Origin: Streptomyces lucensis JCM 4490
GTDB lineage: Bacteria > Actinomycetota > Actinomycetes > Streptomycetales > Streptomycetaceae
Assembly: GCF_014650035.1 (NCBI RefSeq)
Contig: NZ_BMUE01000001.1
Coordinates: 744,001-808,000, forward strand
Reading direction: 5' to 3'
DNA: 64,000 nucleotides
This document shows, one piece after another, positions 49,112 to 58,007 of the stretch (position 1 is the first letter of the stretch; each line of letters opens with the position of its first letter). The notes beneath the pieces were generated by a model. That model was not told where the DNA came from. It saw only the letters and a program-made list of their open reading frames with translations, and ran no database searches. A program made the translations under genes and the position numbers.

Positions 49112-49564
49112 CCGGCGTCTCAGCTCGTTGCCCCAGCCGGGGTGTGAGTACGGGACCGCCTGCCTCGCCGCAGAGGGGAGGCAGGCCCCGCCCCGCCGGG
49201 GCCTCTGGGCCCGCGCGGCATGTCAGGACGCCTGGTCGTCCCGTCCGGACAGGAGCGTGAGGCGGGATGGAAGGCGACGCGACTGGCGCGACTATGGTGA
49301 ACGGGCTTGGCCCGCGAAGGACCGAGCTTCAAGGTCCTCGCACTCGGGGTGTCACTGGAGGGAACTCTCAAGTTCCCGTTCCACAGACCGCCACATGCGC
49401 TCGTTGCAAGCGGCACAGGGCGCCGACTGACCACACGCGTGCCCCGTTGCATCGGTACCGGCCTCAGCCACGCTTTCGGGGTGCCGACCAGAGCCTGTTC
49501 AGTAGCTGGACTGCCTGCGACGAAGCATCGCAGCCAGATCTCACAGCCACACGGGCCGGGCGGA
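49112..49564. other. Gap of 453 bp without recognised features
   Basis: Open frames here lack ribosome sites, family features and consistent codon use. No strong hairpin or repeat is visible. Confidence 0.4.
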
Positions 49565-49813
49565 TCACTGGTCTGGGGTAATGCAGATCCAGACGCCATC
49601 AGTGTGGAAACAGATAGTGCCGGCGGAGCGGGCCTCCGGCTCCGAGAAGGACACAAAGATCTTGGCCGACAACTCGACGTGACCACCGTTTCCGCGGATC
49701 TTGCCGGCGGCATTCCGGAGAACCGAAGAGAGTACGGTGCGACCGAAGTAATCCGGCGTGCAGATTTCGTCCAGGACCTGGAGCAGCGACTGCTCCTGCG
49801 TATCCACAGCCAT
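49565..49813 (-). CDS. Small orphan protein
   Basis: This 82-residue protein of unknown function begins MAVDTQEQSLLQVLDEICTP and ends WICITPDQ. It is mixed alpha/beta with two Cys and no signal peptide or TM. ATG 49813 is preceded by AGAAAGG, a fair ribosome site, and codon use is plausible. The opposite frame is longer but looks like a shadow. I do not recognise a family. Confidence 0.5.
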   Translation of the reverse strand: MAVDTQEQSLLQVLDEICTPDYFGRTVLSSVLRNAAGKIRGNGGHVELSAKIFVSFSEPEARSAGTICFHTDGVWICITPDQ

Positions 49814-50089
49814 AGTCGATCTACCTTTCTGGGAGACGGAAGGGGTGACGCGTACTCAGCGTGCAGGGAATGGGGCGGGCACGCACCCGGGCGAGAAGGA
49901 ACTTCGGCCGGACGGGTCATGATGACCCCTAAGGAAGTTGGAAGGCCCCTCTGGAGGCCACCGCTCCAACCTGTGAGCGGCTGCAGTGCTCGCTCGGCAC
50001 GGCCGCTGGCCGCGCTGGAGCGTGGCGGGGACAGGAGAGAGCCGCCTTGACCGGTTACGTAGAACCGAAGTGCCGCGGCAGCGCTGCAA

Positions 50090-50302
50090 TCAGGAGTTGG
50101 TCGAGGTCCTGATCGGCGAGGGCTGAAGATCATCCAAGACCTGGACCTTGCCGACGCCCGCCGGGCCGTGCACGTGGAACAGGAACCGGGGGCGGTCGTC
50201 GTCCACCGGCAGGTCGAAGTTCTCCCGGAACGCCCCCAGTTCCTCGCGTCCACCCACGAAGCCCGCCCGCCGCCCGCGCCGGAGCGACTCCTGCATCGAC
50301 AT
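50090..50302 (-). pseudogene. 5' remnant of an NTPase gene (P-loop ATPase)
   Basis: The 70-residue frame begins with a good start (GGCGAGG then ATG) and encodes MSMQESLRRGRRAGFVGGRE, then FLFHVHGPAGVGK, a P-loop, and ends about 20 residues later. I recognise this as the beginning of the large Streptomyces ATP-binding/regulator proteins in which this N-terminus leads into a full NTPase. Nothing after the P-loop remains, and the P-loop is followed by VQ instead of T/S. I call it a truncated gene. Confidence 0.6.
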
Positions 50303-50498
50303 CCTCGCCCGCGCCACCCCGCCCCTTCCCTGGCCTCGCCCCGCGGGCCGGTGTCGCGCGCCTGGGCGGTCGCGAGGTGAACGGCCGCCGTACTCGATGG
50401 AACGTCCGCATCTCGCAACGGAGTTACTGCGACGTACAACCTTCAGTCGAAGTGGTCCGTCTCCCGTTACGTCACACACGTTCCGCACAGGAGGCACA

Positions 50499-51926
50499 GT
50501 GCCCCGCCGCACTCTCACCGCCGCGATCGCCGTCACCGTGCTCGCGACCCCCCTCGCGCTCTTCGCCGCCTCCGGCACGGCGTCGGCCGCGCCCGTGCCG
50601 CCCCGTACGCCGATGACCGACTTCAACCACGACGGACACGCCGACCTCGCGGTCGCGGCGCCCTTCGGCACCGTCGGCGGTGTGGAGAAGGCCGGTTACA
50701 TCTCGGTCGTGTACGGCACCGCCTCCGGACCCGGAACGGCTCGCCACCAGATGATCAGCCGGGCCACGCCCGGCGTCCCCGGCGACCTCCAGGGCACCTT
50801 CGCCTTCGGCGTCCAGACGCTCCCCGGTGACCTCGACGGCGACTCGTACACCGACCTGCTCGTGACGAGCGGCGGCGACGAAGGCGAGCCGACCGTGCTC
50901 TGGGGCTCCAAGGACGGCCTTACCGGCCAGAACACCGTTCTGCCCTACCGGTACTCCGAGTTCGCCCTCGGTGACTTCAACGGCGACGGCAAGCGCGACC
51001 TCGTCGTGAACTCCGACCCGAGCGACGACCCGGACGTCTCCGGGATGACGATCCAGTACGGTCCGTTCACCCGCGACGGCAAGACGCGCACCCAGGACAG
51101 CATCACCACGGGCGACGGCCCCTCGGGTCTGCGCTCCTTCATCACCGGTGACCTCACGGGTGACGGTGTCGACGACATCGTCACCACGCACGGCTTCGAG
51201 GAGATGCAGCACGAGGCCCGCTTCTGGAAGGGGTCGAGGACCGGCGTCGGCCACACCTCCAAGACCCTCGGCACGGCGTACAGCGGCACCGTCGGCGATG
51301 TCGACGGCGACGGCTACGGCGACCTGATCACCCGCGACATCGGCTCCGTCACCGAGGTCATCGACTCCGCCCCGGGCAGCATCACCATCCAGTACGGCAG
51401 CTCCACCGGGCCGGGCAACACGCGCAAGAAGGTCATCACCCAGGCCACCGCGGGGGTTCCCGGGGCGAGCGAGGCGAACGACGCCTTCGGCGCGTCCCTC
51501 AGCGCCGGTGACGTGAACGGCGACGGCAGGGCGGAGGTCGCGGTCGGCGTTCCCGGCGAAAGCCTCGGCGCCGCCACCGGTACCGGCGCGGTGATCCTGC
51601 TCAAGGGCGCGTCCAAGGCCGCCGGCGGCATGACCGGCAAGGGCGCGATCGCCTACAGCCAGTCCACCGCGGGCGTGCCCGGCGTCTCCGAGTCGGGCGA
51701 CGACTTCGGCCGCCAGGTGAGCCTCTCCGACCTGAACAAGGACGGCAAGGCGGACCTGACCGCGACGGCCCCCGGCGAGGACGGTGCCTTCGCCGACTCG
51801 GGGGCCCTGTGGAACCTCTACGGCTCCGCGAGCGGCCTGACCACGACGGGCGCCGGCACGCTCAGCCCCGCCAAGCTCGGCGCCCCCGAGAAGGACGCCA
51901 AGTTCGGCCACACGCTCGGCGGCTGA
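50499..51926 (+). CDS. Secreted FG-GAP repeat beta-propeller protein
   Basis: This 475-residue exported protein has a signal peptide (cleavage near ASAAPV) and seven FG-GAP repeats with calcium loops, for example DFNHDGHADLAV, DLDGDSYTDLLV, DFNGDGKRDLVV, DVDGDGYGDLIT, DVNGDGRAEVAV and DLNKDGKADLTA. It is predicted to fold as an integrin-alpha-like seven-blade propeller. No fused enzyme is present. GTG 50499 has GGAGG upstream. A paralogue follows 57 bp downstream. Confidence 0.92.
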   Translation: MPRRTLTAAIAVTVLATPLALFAASGTASAAPVPPRTPMTDFNHDGHADLAVAAPFGTVGGVEKAGYISVVYGTASGPGTARHQMISRATPGVPGDLQGTFAFGVQTLPGDLDGDSYTDLLVTSGGDEGEPTVLWGSKDGLTGQNTVLPYRYSEFALGDFNGDGKRDLVVNSDPSDDPDVSGMTIQYGPFTRDGKTRTQDSITTGDGPSGLRSFITGDLTGDGVDDIVTTHGFEEMQHEARFWKGSRTGVGHTSKTLGTAYSGTVGDVDGDGYGDLITRDIGSVTEVIDSAPGSITIQYGSSTGPGNTRKKVITQATAGVPGASEANDAFGASLSAGDVNGDGRAEVAVGVPGESLGAATGTGAVILLKGASKAAGGMTGKGAIAYSQSTAGVPGVSESGDDFGRQVSLSDLNKDGKADLTATAPGEDGAFADSGALWNLYGSASGLTTTGAGTLSPAKLGAPEKDAKFGHTLGG

Positions 51927-51983
51927 CCCCCTCCCCTTCCCTCACTTTCCCTTTTCCCTGCCTTTCTCTCTTCTGGAGGATCA

Positions 51984-53399
51984 GTGCGAGGCTCTCTCGC
52001 GGCCGCTCTCGCGGTCACCACGCTCGTCACGCCCCTCGTGCTCGTCGCCGCCACCGGCTCGGCCTCGGCCGCGCCGGCGGCGGCGGCGCGCACGCCGCTC
52101 GTCGACTTCAACCACGACGGGTACGCCGACCTCGTGTTCTCCGCGGTCGGCGGCTACGAGGAGACGACGCCCGGCCGGGTGACGGTCGTCTACGGCTCCG
52201 CGTCGGGCCCCGACACCGCGCACGCCAAGACCTTCAGCCGCGCCACCCCTGGCGTGCCCGGCGACCCGCGGAACGGCGGACGCTTCGGTCAGGAGACGGC
52301 CGCCGCCGACCTCGACGGCGACCGGTACACCGACCTCGTCGTCAACGGCTACGACGGCAAGGCCGTGGTCCTGTGGGGCTCCGCCACAGGCCTGTCCGGC
52401 CAGGGCAGCACCGAGCTGCTCTGGAACGGCGGGCACGTCACCGCCGGCGACTTCAACGGCGACGGCAAGCGCGACCTGGTCACGGTGGACTTCCCGCGCA
52501 GCGACGACCCCGACAACGACGACCAGGGCATGCTCATCTCCTACGGCCCCTTCACGCGCGAGGGCAAGGCCGCGAGCACCCAGGCGATCACCACCAGCCG
52601 GACCTTCGGCCCCGGCGGCTTCGTCACGGGCGACATCACGGGCGACGGCGCCGACGACATCGTCTCCAACCACGGCTTCGAGGAGATGGCGTACGGCAGC
52701 AAGTTCTGGGCCGGCGGCAAGGACGGCGTGAGCACCACCCCGAAGCCGCTCGCGGCCTCCGTCGGCGGGGCGATCGCGGACGTCGACAAGGACGGCTACG
52801 GCGACCTGATCGTCCGCGACATCGGCAACAACTTCGAGGACATGCCGTACCAGAAGGGCACGATCCTCATCAAGTACGGCACCGCGAACGGGCCTTCGAC
52901 GACCCGCACCGCGAAGATCACGCAGGACACGGCGGGCGTGCCCGGCGTCGGCGAGAAGGGCGACGAGTTCGGCTCCTCGATCAGCGCGGGCGACGTGAAC
53001 GGCGACGGCTACGCGGACGTCGCGGTCGGCATCCCCGGCGAGGACATCGGGTCGGTCGCGGACGCGGGGAGCACGGTGCTGCTCAAGGGCTCCCGCACCG
53101 GCCTGACCGGCACTGGCGCGCAGGCCTTCCAGCAGTCCACGACCGGCGTGCCCGGCGTCTCCGAGAAGGAGGACAAGTTCGGCAGCCAGGTCCTGCTGTC
53201 GGACACCAACAAGGACGGCAAGGCCGACCTGACGGCCACCGCGCCTCTGGAGGACAACACCTACGCCGACTCCGGCGCCGCCTGGCACCTGCGGGGCGCG
53301 GCCGGCGGCCTGACGGTCACCGGCATCACGTCGTTCGGCCCCAAGGCACTCGGCGCACCGGAGAAGGGCGTCATGTTCGGCACGTGGCTGGCACGCTGA
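51984..53399 (+). CDS. Secreted FG-GAP repeat protein, paralogue of the preceding one
   Basis: This 471-residue exported protein has a signal peptide and the same seven FG-GAP calcium loops (DFNHDGYADLVF, DLDGDRYTDLVV, DFNGDGKRDLVT, DITGDGADDIVS, DVDKDGYGDLIV, DVNGDGYADVAV, DTNKDGKADLTA). Blade-by-blade similarity to its neighbour shows a tandem gene duplication. The GTG start at 51984 has CTGGAGGA upstream. The two are probably one operon. Confidence 0.92.
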   Translation: MRGSLAAALAVTTLVTPLVLVAATGSASAAPAAAARTPLVDFNHDGYADLVFSAVGGYEETTPGRVTVVYGSASGPDTAHAKTFSRATPGVPGDPRNGGRFGQETAAADLDGDRYTDLVVNGYDGKAVVLWGSATGLSGQGSTELLWNGGHVTAGDFNGDGKRDLVTVDFPRSDDPDNDDQGMLISYGPFTREGKAASTQAITTSRTFGPGGFVTGDITGDGADDIVSNHGFEEMAYGSKFWAGGKDGVSTTPKPLAASVGGAIADVDKDGYGDLIVRDIGNNFEDMPYQKGTILIKYGTANGPSTTRTAKITQDTAGVPGVGEKGDEFGSSISAGDVNGDGYADVAVGIPGEDIGSVADAGSTVLLKGSRTGLTGTGAQAFQQSTTGVPGVSEKEDKFGSQVLLSDTNKDGKADLTATAPLEDNTYADSGAAWHLRGAAGGLTVTGITSFGPKALGAPEKGVMFGTWLAR

Positions 53400-53662
53400 C
53401 CCGTCCCTTCGGGACAGCCCCGGGCGGCGGTGGCGAGTCGCAGGGCACGAGACCCACGCGCCACCGCCCTGCTTGCTACTCGGCGCACAGGTGACCGTGC
53501 GCAGGGCGGCTGCGTCGGCAGACGCAGGAAGTCGGACGCGTGCCAAACCGCGGTTCCGTCGTGAGGCGCATCGGTGGGGCAATGCGCCTCAATATGCACT
53601 TGGCTGGAGGCAGAGAGAAGATTGTTGTAGAGCCGTTCATGTTCGACCAGGCGGAAGCTGGT

Positions 53663-55561
53663 ATGGCGAAGACAGGTGACGGCGCAGGCCGCGTGGTCGC
53701 CGGGCGCTACCGACTGCTAGGCAGCCTAGGTGCCGGTGGCATGGGCCGCGTCTGGCTCGCCAACGACCAAGAACTCGACTGCGACGTCGTGCTCAAGGAA
53801 CTAGCCGTACCACCCGATCTCCCCGAAAATGAGCTGAACGCACGCATCGCCAGAGCCCGCAGCGAGGCACGACACTCCGCCCGGCTCCGCGGCAATCCAC
53901 ACGTGGTGACCGTGTATGACTGCGTCGTCGACGATGGCTTGCCGTGGATCGTCATGGAGTACGTGCCGGGGGCCCGAGACCTTGAGGCAGTGGTCCGCGA
54001 TGATGGTCCGGTGCCTCGGACTGCTACGGCCCGCATTGGCTTGGCGCTGCTTGATGCTTTGGCCGCGGGCCACCGATTGCGAATTCTGCACCGGGATGTC
54101 AAGCCCTCCAACGTCCTGGTCACAAGTACCGATCCCTACGAACTCAGCAGTCAGGGGTACGGACGGGTGCTGTTGACCGACTATGGCATTTCGCTTCGGG
54201 AAGACGCTGGCGAGCCTCGCTTGACCACCGTCTCGGGAATCATCGGAACCCCCAGCTACCTCGCTCCGGAGCGTGCCCGCGGTGAGGAACCGACGCCCGC
54301 ATCGGACCTGTTCTCACTTGGAGCGACTCTCTACTTTGCAGTCGAAGGCCATGGCCCCTTTGATCGTGGCTCCCCCGTAGGCACGCTTACGGCGCTTCTC
54401 ACCGAAGAGCCCACACCACTGCGCCGGGCGGGCAATCTAGCACCCATCCTTCTCGACCTACTAGCTAAAGACCCGCACCAGAGACTCCGCCCCGACACAG
54501 CAGCACAGCTGCTCACCCAACTTACGACGGAAGGCCCCCAAACGCAGCAAGCAACCGTCACACAGGTAAGTCATCCGTCTGCGAAGCGCTCTCCCCTCGA
54601 ACCCCAGTACGAGCCCGAAGCGCCTCCAGGGAAACCACGCTCAAGAGCGGTTTGGTCGCGACGGCACCGCAATTGTACTGAGCCCAGATCTAATCGGGCG
54701 AAGGGGCGCAGGACTCGCTGCATCATCGTCGCCACAGTACTCGTCCTTGGCCTTGTTTCGTGGCTTGTAATAGCGAACTCCAGCCCTTCAACAAGGAGGC
54801 CGAATGCTAGTCCTGCCGAAAGTCACTCCGCAACTGGCCCTATTAAACCATACGGTGACGCTGTTGGGCTGACCCGAGGACTTCGCCCCGGCGACTGCGT
54901 CAAGGCCCAGTGGACAGGAATTAGATTTGAAACTAAGCCACCACGGTTGACCTTCGCAGACTGCGCGAACGGTACCCCAGATGGTCAGGTACTCGCATCC
55001 AACGCGGCAAGCTCGCTCTCGGATGCGCAAGCAAATGGATACTATCGCTGCGAGTCGGAGTCGATGAGTACAGTCAATGCGATGGCCGACGCCGAATACT
55101 ACTCATTGCCGCCAACGGAACAAGGGTGGAGGAGTGGCGTACACAGCACCGCATGCCTTATCTTCAACAAGGCGGCAAATATTTGGGGATCGGTAGGAAC
55201 TTTCCGGAAGGTCGACGACCAGATCTCGCCGCAGAACGCAGAAATAGGCGACTGTTACAAGGTCACGGAAGACAAAAGTTGGGAGTACCTATACCTAGCA
55301 AGGTGCAATACCTCGCACGATGTGCAAGTGGCGGGTTTCTGGAAGGCGCCTGACGGCAGAAGCTACTCGACAGAGCAATCCACACAAAGCGATGATTGTG
55401 CTAAAAAGTATGGATCCGCTTACGACTCCAGTAGGTACACAATTGGAACCATTTTGCCTGACGAAGAAACCTGGAAACACGGGTTCCACTACGTGATCTG
55501 CGATGTTTACCGATCCGACAATAAAAAACTGACTTCCAGGCTAACTCCCGCTTCGCTGTAG
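53663..55561 (+). CDS. Receptor-type serine/threonine protein kinase
   Basis: This 632-residue kinase has an N-terminal catalytic domain (about 15-285) with the loop LGAGGMGRVWLA, catalytic Lys (VVLKEL), HRDVKPSNVLV, a DYG in place of DFG (LTDYGIS), and GTPSYLAPERA. A basic juxtamembrane segment leads to one TM (CIIVATVLVLGLVSWLVIA) and an extracellular part of ~210 residues. That part has two copies of a GDC...C unit (PGDCVKAQW, IGDCYKVTEDKSW) of the DUF4190/septum-formation type. The 3' half is clearly less GC-rich than core genes. ATG 53663 with GGAAG fits best; ATG 53639 is an alternative. It is the last gene before the tRNA-fragment border. Confidence 0.88.
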   Translation: MAKTGDGAGRVVAGRYRLLGSLGAGGMGRVWLANDQELDCDVVLKELAVPPDLPENELNARIARARSEARHSARLRGNPHVVTVYDCVVDDGLPWIVMEYVPGARDLEAVVRDDGPVPRTATARIGLALLDALAAGHRLRILHRDVKPSNVLVTSTDPYELSSQGYGRVLLTDYGISLREDAGEPRLTTVSGIIGTPSYLAPERARGEEPTPASDLFSLGATLYFAVEGHGPFDRGSPVGTLTALLTEEPTPLRRAGNLAPILLDLLAKDPHQRLRPDTAAQLLTQLTTEGPQTQQATVTQVSHPSAKRSPLEPQYEPEAPPGKPRSRAVWSRRHRNCTEPRSNRAKGRRTRCIIVATVLVLGLVSWLVIANSSPSTRRPNASPAESHSATGPIKPYGDAVGLTRGLRPGDCVKAQWTGIRFETKPPRLTFADCANGTPDGQVLASNAASSLSDAQANGYYRCESESMSTVNAMADAEYYSLPPTEQGWRSGVHSTACLIFNKAANIWGSVGTFRKVDDQISPQNAEIGDCYKVTEDKSWEYLYLARCNTSHDVQVAGFWKAPDGRSYSTEQSTQSDDCAKKYGSAYDSSRYTIGTILPDEETWKHGFHYVICDVYRSDNKKLTSRLTPASL

Positions 55562-55800
55562 TCGCAGAGAACCAGATCCATCCGTGCGGCGCGGGAGCGT
55601 AGCCGAGTAGCCTCGATGCCCTGACCGGCAGGGTTCCGCCGTCAAGGTCTGCTCAGGGCCGTCGTTACCGGTGTGTCAAAACGGATCAGAAGTCTTCATG
55701 TCACACCTGTGCCAGATCTAGCGGGGGGTCACGAGGAAGGGTGGTGGCCGGCGTGTGTGGCCCACACGCTCCTCACAGGTGATCGGTGCGCAACAACGAG

Positions 55801-55837
55801 AAAGAGCGGGAGACAGTGAGACTGTCTCCCGCTCTTT
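55801..55837 (-). terminator. Strong intrinsic terminator
   Basis: A perfect 16-bp stem (55801-55816 with 55822-55837) with a 5-nt loop starts and ends in AAAGAG/CTCTTT. It is placed where a terminator of the minus-strand tRNA-Arg transcript would be, and it may also serve the kinase gene. Confidence 0.85.
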
Positions 55838-55888
55838 CCGGTCGGCATCCGCCCTGGTCAGCGCTTGATCTCTGCTGATCCTGGGCGA

Positions 55889-55931
55889 GTGCCCCCGGCA
55901 GGATTCGAACCTGCGCACACGGCTCCGGAGG
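55889..55931 (-). tRNA. 3' fragment of tRNA-Arg(CCG): likely attachment site
   Basis: On the minus strand the fragment runs from the anticodon loop (CTCCGGA, anticodon CCG) through GCCGT, a 4-nt variable loop, the T arm GCAGG-TTCGAAT-CCTGC and the acceptor 3' strand CGGGGGC with the discriminator A. The 5' half is missing: the bases before the loop (GCGCC) cannot pair with GCCGT, and no GCCCCCG acceptor strand follows at the expected distance. A 42-43 bp 3' tRNA segment of this kind is what site-specific integration leaves at the distal end of an element. The fragment's broken side faces right, so the element should extend rightwards. Confidence 0.8.
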
Positions 55932-56062
55932 GCGCTTCGGCTAGCAGAAGACCTGCTGGTCACAGAGCCAAAATCACACTGCCGGGCTCACGTCGTCCAC
56001 GAATGGTCCATGGCCTGGCGCCGATACCTGCGCCAGGCCATGCGCTCAAACACAGTTCAGTC
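55932..56062. other. Left end of the integrated element
   Basis: Directly beyond the tRNA fragment lies a short inverted repeat (AGCAG at 55943-55947, CTGCT at 55952-55956), of the size of integrase-binding repeats. The rest up to the small gene at 56063 is unassigned. No integrase or excisionase gene is in the window. Confidence 0.35.
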
Positions 56063-56254
56063 TCACAGCAGGAACCAGTAGTTTCCGCCCGCGACCCCCG
56101 CAGCCGCAGCCAGCAGCGTGAGGAAGGCCGGCGACACCGACAGAGACACGGACAGGTCGAAGTGCTTGCCGACGGACACGCGAATGTGCCTGGGGGTGGA
56201 AGCCGGGCGTCCCTGGACACCGGCCTGGCCGTCCTGGCTCGCGTTGACAGACAT
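56063..56254 (-). CDS. Possible small membrane protein
   Basis: This 63-residue frame begins MSVNASQDGQAGVQG and ends in a hydrophobic C-terminal helix (AFLTLLAAAAGVAGGNYWFLL) preceded by HIRVSVGKHFDLSVSLSVS. The organisation (soluble start, tail anchor) and codon use are plausible, but the ribosome site is weak. It might be a holin-like or tail-anchored element protein. The function is unknown. Confidence 0.4.
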   Translation of the reverse strand: MSVNASQDGQAGVQGRPASTPRHIRVSVGKHFDLSVSLSVSPAFLTLLAAAAGVAGGNYWFLL

Positions 56255-56370
56255 GTCATGCTGGTAGTTGATAGGTAACCCCCTTCGTGGTGGGGCGTCG
56301 CCGCTCTCGCGGCCTAGGAACCTGATGACGGCGACGCCCCCGCCCCTCTCCAGCTTGTGCAGAAGAGGAC

Positions 56371-56410
56371 AAAAAGGGGCCCCACCCTGGTAAGCCAGAG
56401 TGGGGCCCCT
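56371..56410 (-). terminator. Intrinsic terminator facing left
   Basis: A 16-bp stem with one mismatch (56375-56390 with 56395-56410) is followed on the minus strand by a run of five T. It would stop leftward transcription coming from the transporter side. Confidence 0.8.
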
Positions 56411-57091
56411 CAATGCTACTGAGACGGTAGCGAGTTACCGAGAAGTAGGTCAACTCCCCCTACTCGCAGCCAAGTTGCAGCCCCTTGTCTGCGGCTTCGC
56501 GTCTCTGCGACGACGGCACACGCGCGGAGGTCCCTTCCCCGTGAGAGCCGCATGACGACATCTTCGTCCCGAAGCAACTTGGGTGGGAGAGGTGCCTAGG
56601 GGCGACGTGTTCTTCACCTGAACTGATGGTCCGCAGACGTCCGCGGTTGTTCGTCGGCGTAGTCACGCAGTTGGCGCACGTCCCAGACCCGCGTGGCGCG
56701 AGGGGTGATCGTAACTGGACACCGTCCAAAGCCTCTCGCAGCCAGGCTGTCGTCTACCGGGCGTGGTCGGCGGCCAAGGATTACGGCGCGGCTTCGAAGG
56801 CCGCCTCGCCTACCTTCCACCTAGTGTGCCTGGATGGAGGCCGAGAGCAGAGTCTGTGTCACCCCAGGGCAAGCAGACGCCAGAAGGCACGCTTGCGAGG
56901 CCAGCAGACTGGGGTCCAGCAGCGCGAGGAGTTCGCGGATGGCCAGGGTGCGGTAGCTCGCCCCCGATCAGGGGCCCTGAGGCGTACGCCTGCGGGCGGC
57001 CGCTTGAGCGACAGGGCCTGTCCTGTGGAGACCTGAGCGAAGGCGATTGCGGTGAGGTTTCCTGCCATGCGTGGATGGCAGGCTGTGACCT
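56411..57091. other. Gap of 680 bp without a supported gene
   Basis: Several open frames of 60-140 codons exist on both strands, but none has a ribosome site, a domain or a coherent composition. A degraded gene is possible. I see no repeat or hairpin. Confidence 0.4.
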
Positions 57092-57607
57092 TCAGGCGAT
57101 AACGCGGTCACGGCGGCGCAGTAGAGCCAGGACTATGACGGCCGCGAGGGTCATCCACGTTTTGCCGAGGATCTGTCCAGGCAGGTAACTGAGGGAGCCG
57201 AAGGCAAGGTGGAGGAACAGGAGACTGTCGGCGAGAAGTCCGACGGTGTTCGAGGCGAGTATGGCGACGAGTAGTCCTCGCTTGCGCAGGGGTTCGTAGA
57301 CGACGAAGTCCATGGTTTCAGCGACGGCGAAGGCGACCGCTGAGGCAGTGGCGAGGCTGGGATCGGCGAGGAGATAGGAGAGAACGGTGCCGATGGCTAT
57401 GGCGGCGAGGATGGCGCCACGGCCGGTCGCCTCGCGTGCCAAGTCGCGCAGGACAAGCGCCAGGCCGACGAGGTAGACGCCGGCAGGTGCGACGTAGCCG
57501 AGGCCGACGGGTACTGCGCCGAAGTGGGTGACGGCCATGTTGGCGGCCGGGATGGTGGCGATGTAGGCGATGAGTGTGGCGATGCCGGCAGGAGCGGGGG
57601 CTTTCAC
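57092..57607 (-). CDS. VUT-family queuosine-precursor-type transporter
   Basis: This 171-residue membrane protein is of the vitamin-uptake-like (VUT/YhhQ) family, whose characterised members import preQ0 or preQ1. About six hydrophobic helices are visible. Family phrases include IPAANMAVTHFG, PAGVYLVGLALVLRDLAREATGRG, AVAFAVAETMDFVVYEPLRKRG and LASNTVGLLADSLLFLHLAFG. The GTG start at 57607 has AGAAAG upstream. It lies 400 bp downstream of folE2 on the same strand, in a 7-deazaguanine locus, so transport of a 7-deazaguanine base is the natural reading. Confidence 0.85.
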   Translation of the reverse strand: MKAPAPAGIATLIAYIATIPAANMAVTHFGAVPVGLGYVAPAGVYLVGLALVLRDLAREATGRGAILAAIAIGTVLSYLLADPSLATASAVAFAVAETMDFVVYEPLRKRGLLVAILASNTVGLLADSLLFLHLAFGSLSYLPGQILGKTWMTLAAVIVLALLRRRDRVIA

Positions 57608-58007
57608 GATCTACTTTCTGTCTCGGTGGTGGGGTGCTGCGCTCGGCTCCAGCGGCGGACGGGCGGTGGGGCGAACGTGCAGACAGTACAGCGCACGGCA
57701 CTGACATCCTTAAGGCGTAGGTCCGTGCTGCAGTGCTGGGGCAAGTGCCTGGTTCCGGGGTGTGCAAGGAACGCGTGATCAGACGGCGATGTCGCGCTGA
57801 GGGACTCGGGTGGGTCTCTCGACGGCGGGTGCGCCGGACAGCGTCGCGGGTGCTGGCTCGCTTTACGCGGCGCCGGGCGCGTGCATAGCCGCCAGTGGAC
57901 GCCTTCCGCGGGCTCGGGCGGAACCACGCGCCTCGCCGCGGCAGGTACGGCGTGGGGAAGGGATGGTAACCCCCGTTCCGGCCTGGGGCGCGGGCGAGGA
58001 CGTGGGT
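57608..58007 (-). promoter_or_regulatory. 400-bp gap between folE2 and the transporter gene
   Basis: The gap should contain the transporter promoter. A 107-codon minus-strand frame ends with a TGA that overlaps the transporter GTG (GTGA), but it lacks a ribosome site and coding character. I looked for a preQ1 riboswitch (short C-rich pseudoknot before the start codon) and saw none. Confidence 0.4.

Noticed and set aside
57604..57927. 107-codon minus-strand frame ending in GTGA overlap with the transporter gene
   Set aside because: No ribosome site, Pro/Arg/His-rich composition, no family; the overlap alone is not enough.
57608..58007. preQ1 riboswitch before the transporter gene
   Set aside because: No compact H-type pseudoknot with an A-rich tail near the start codon could be recognised.
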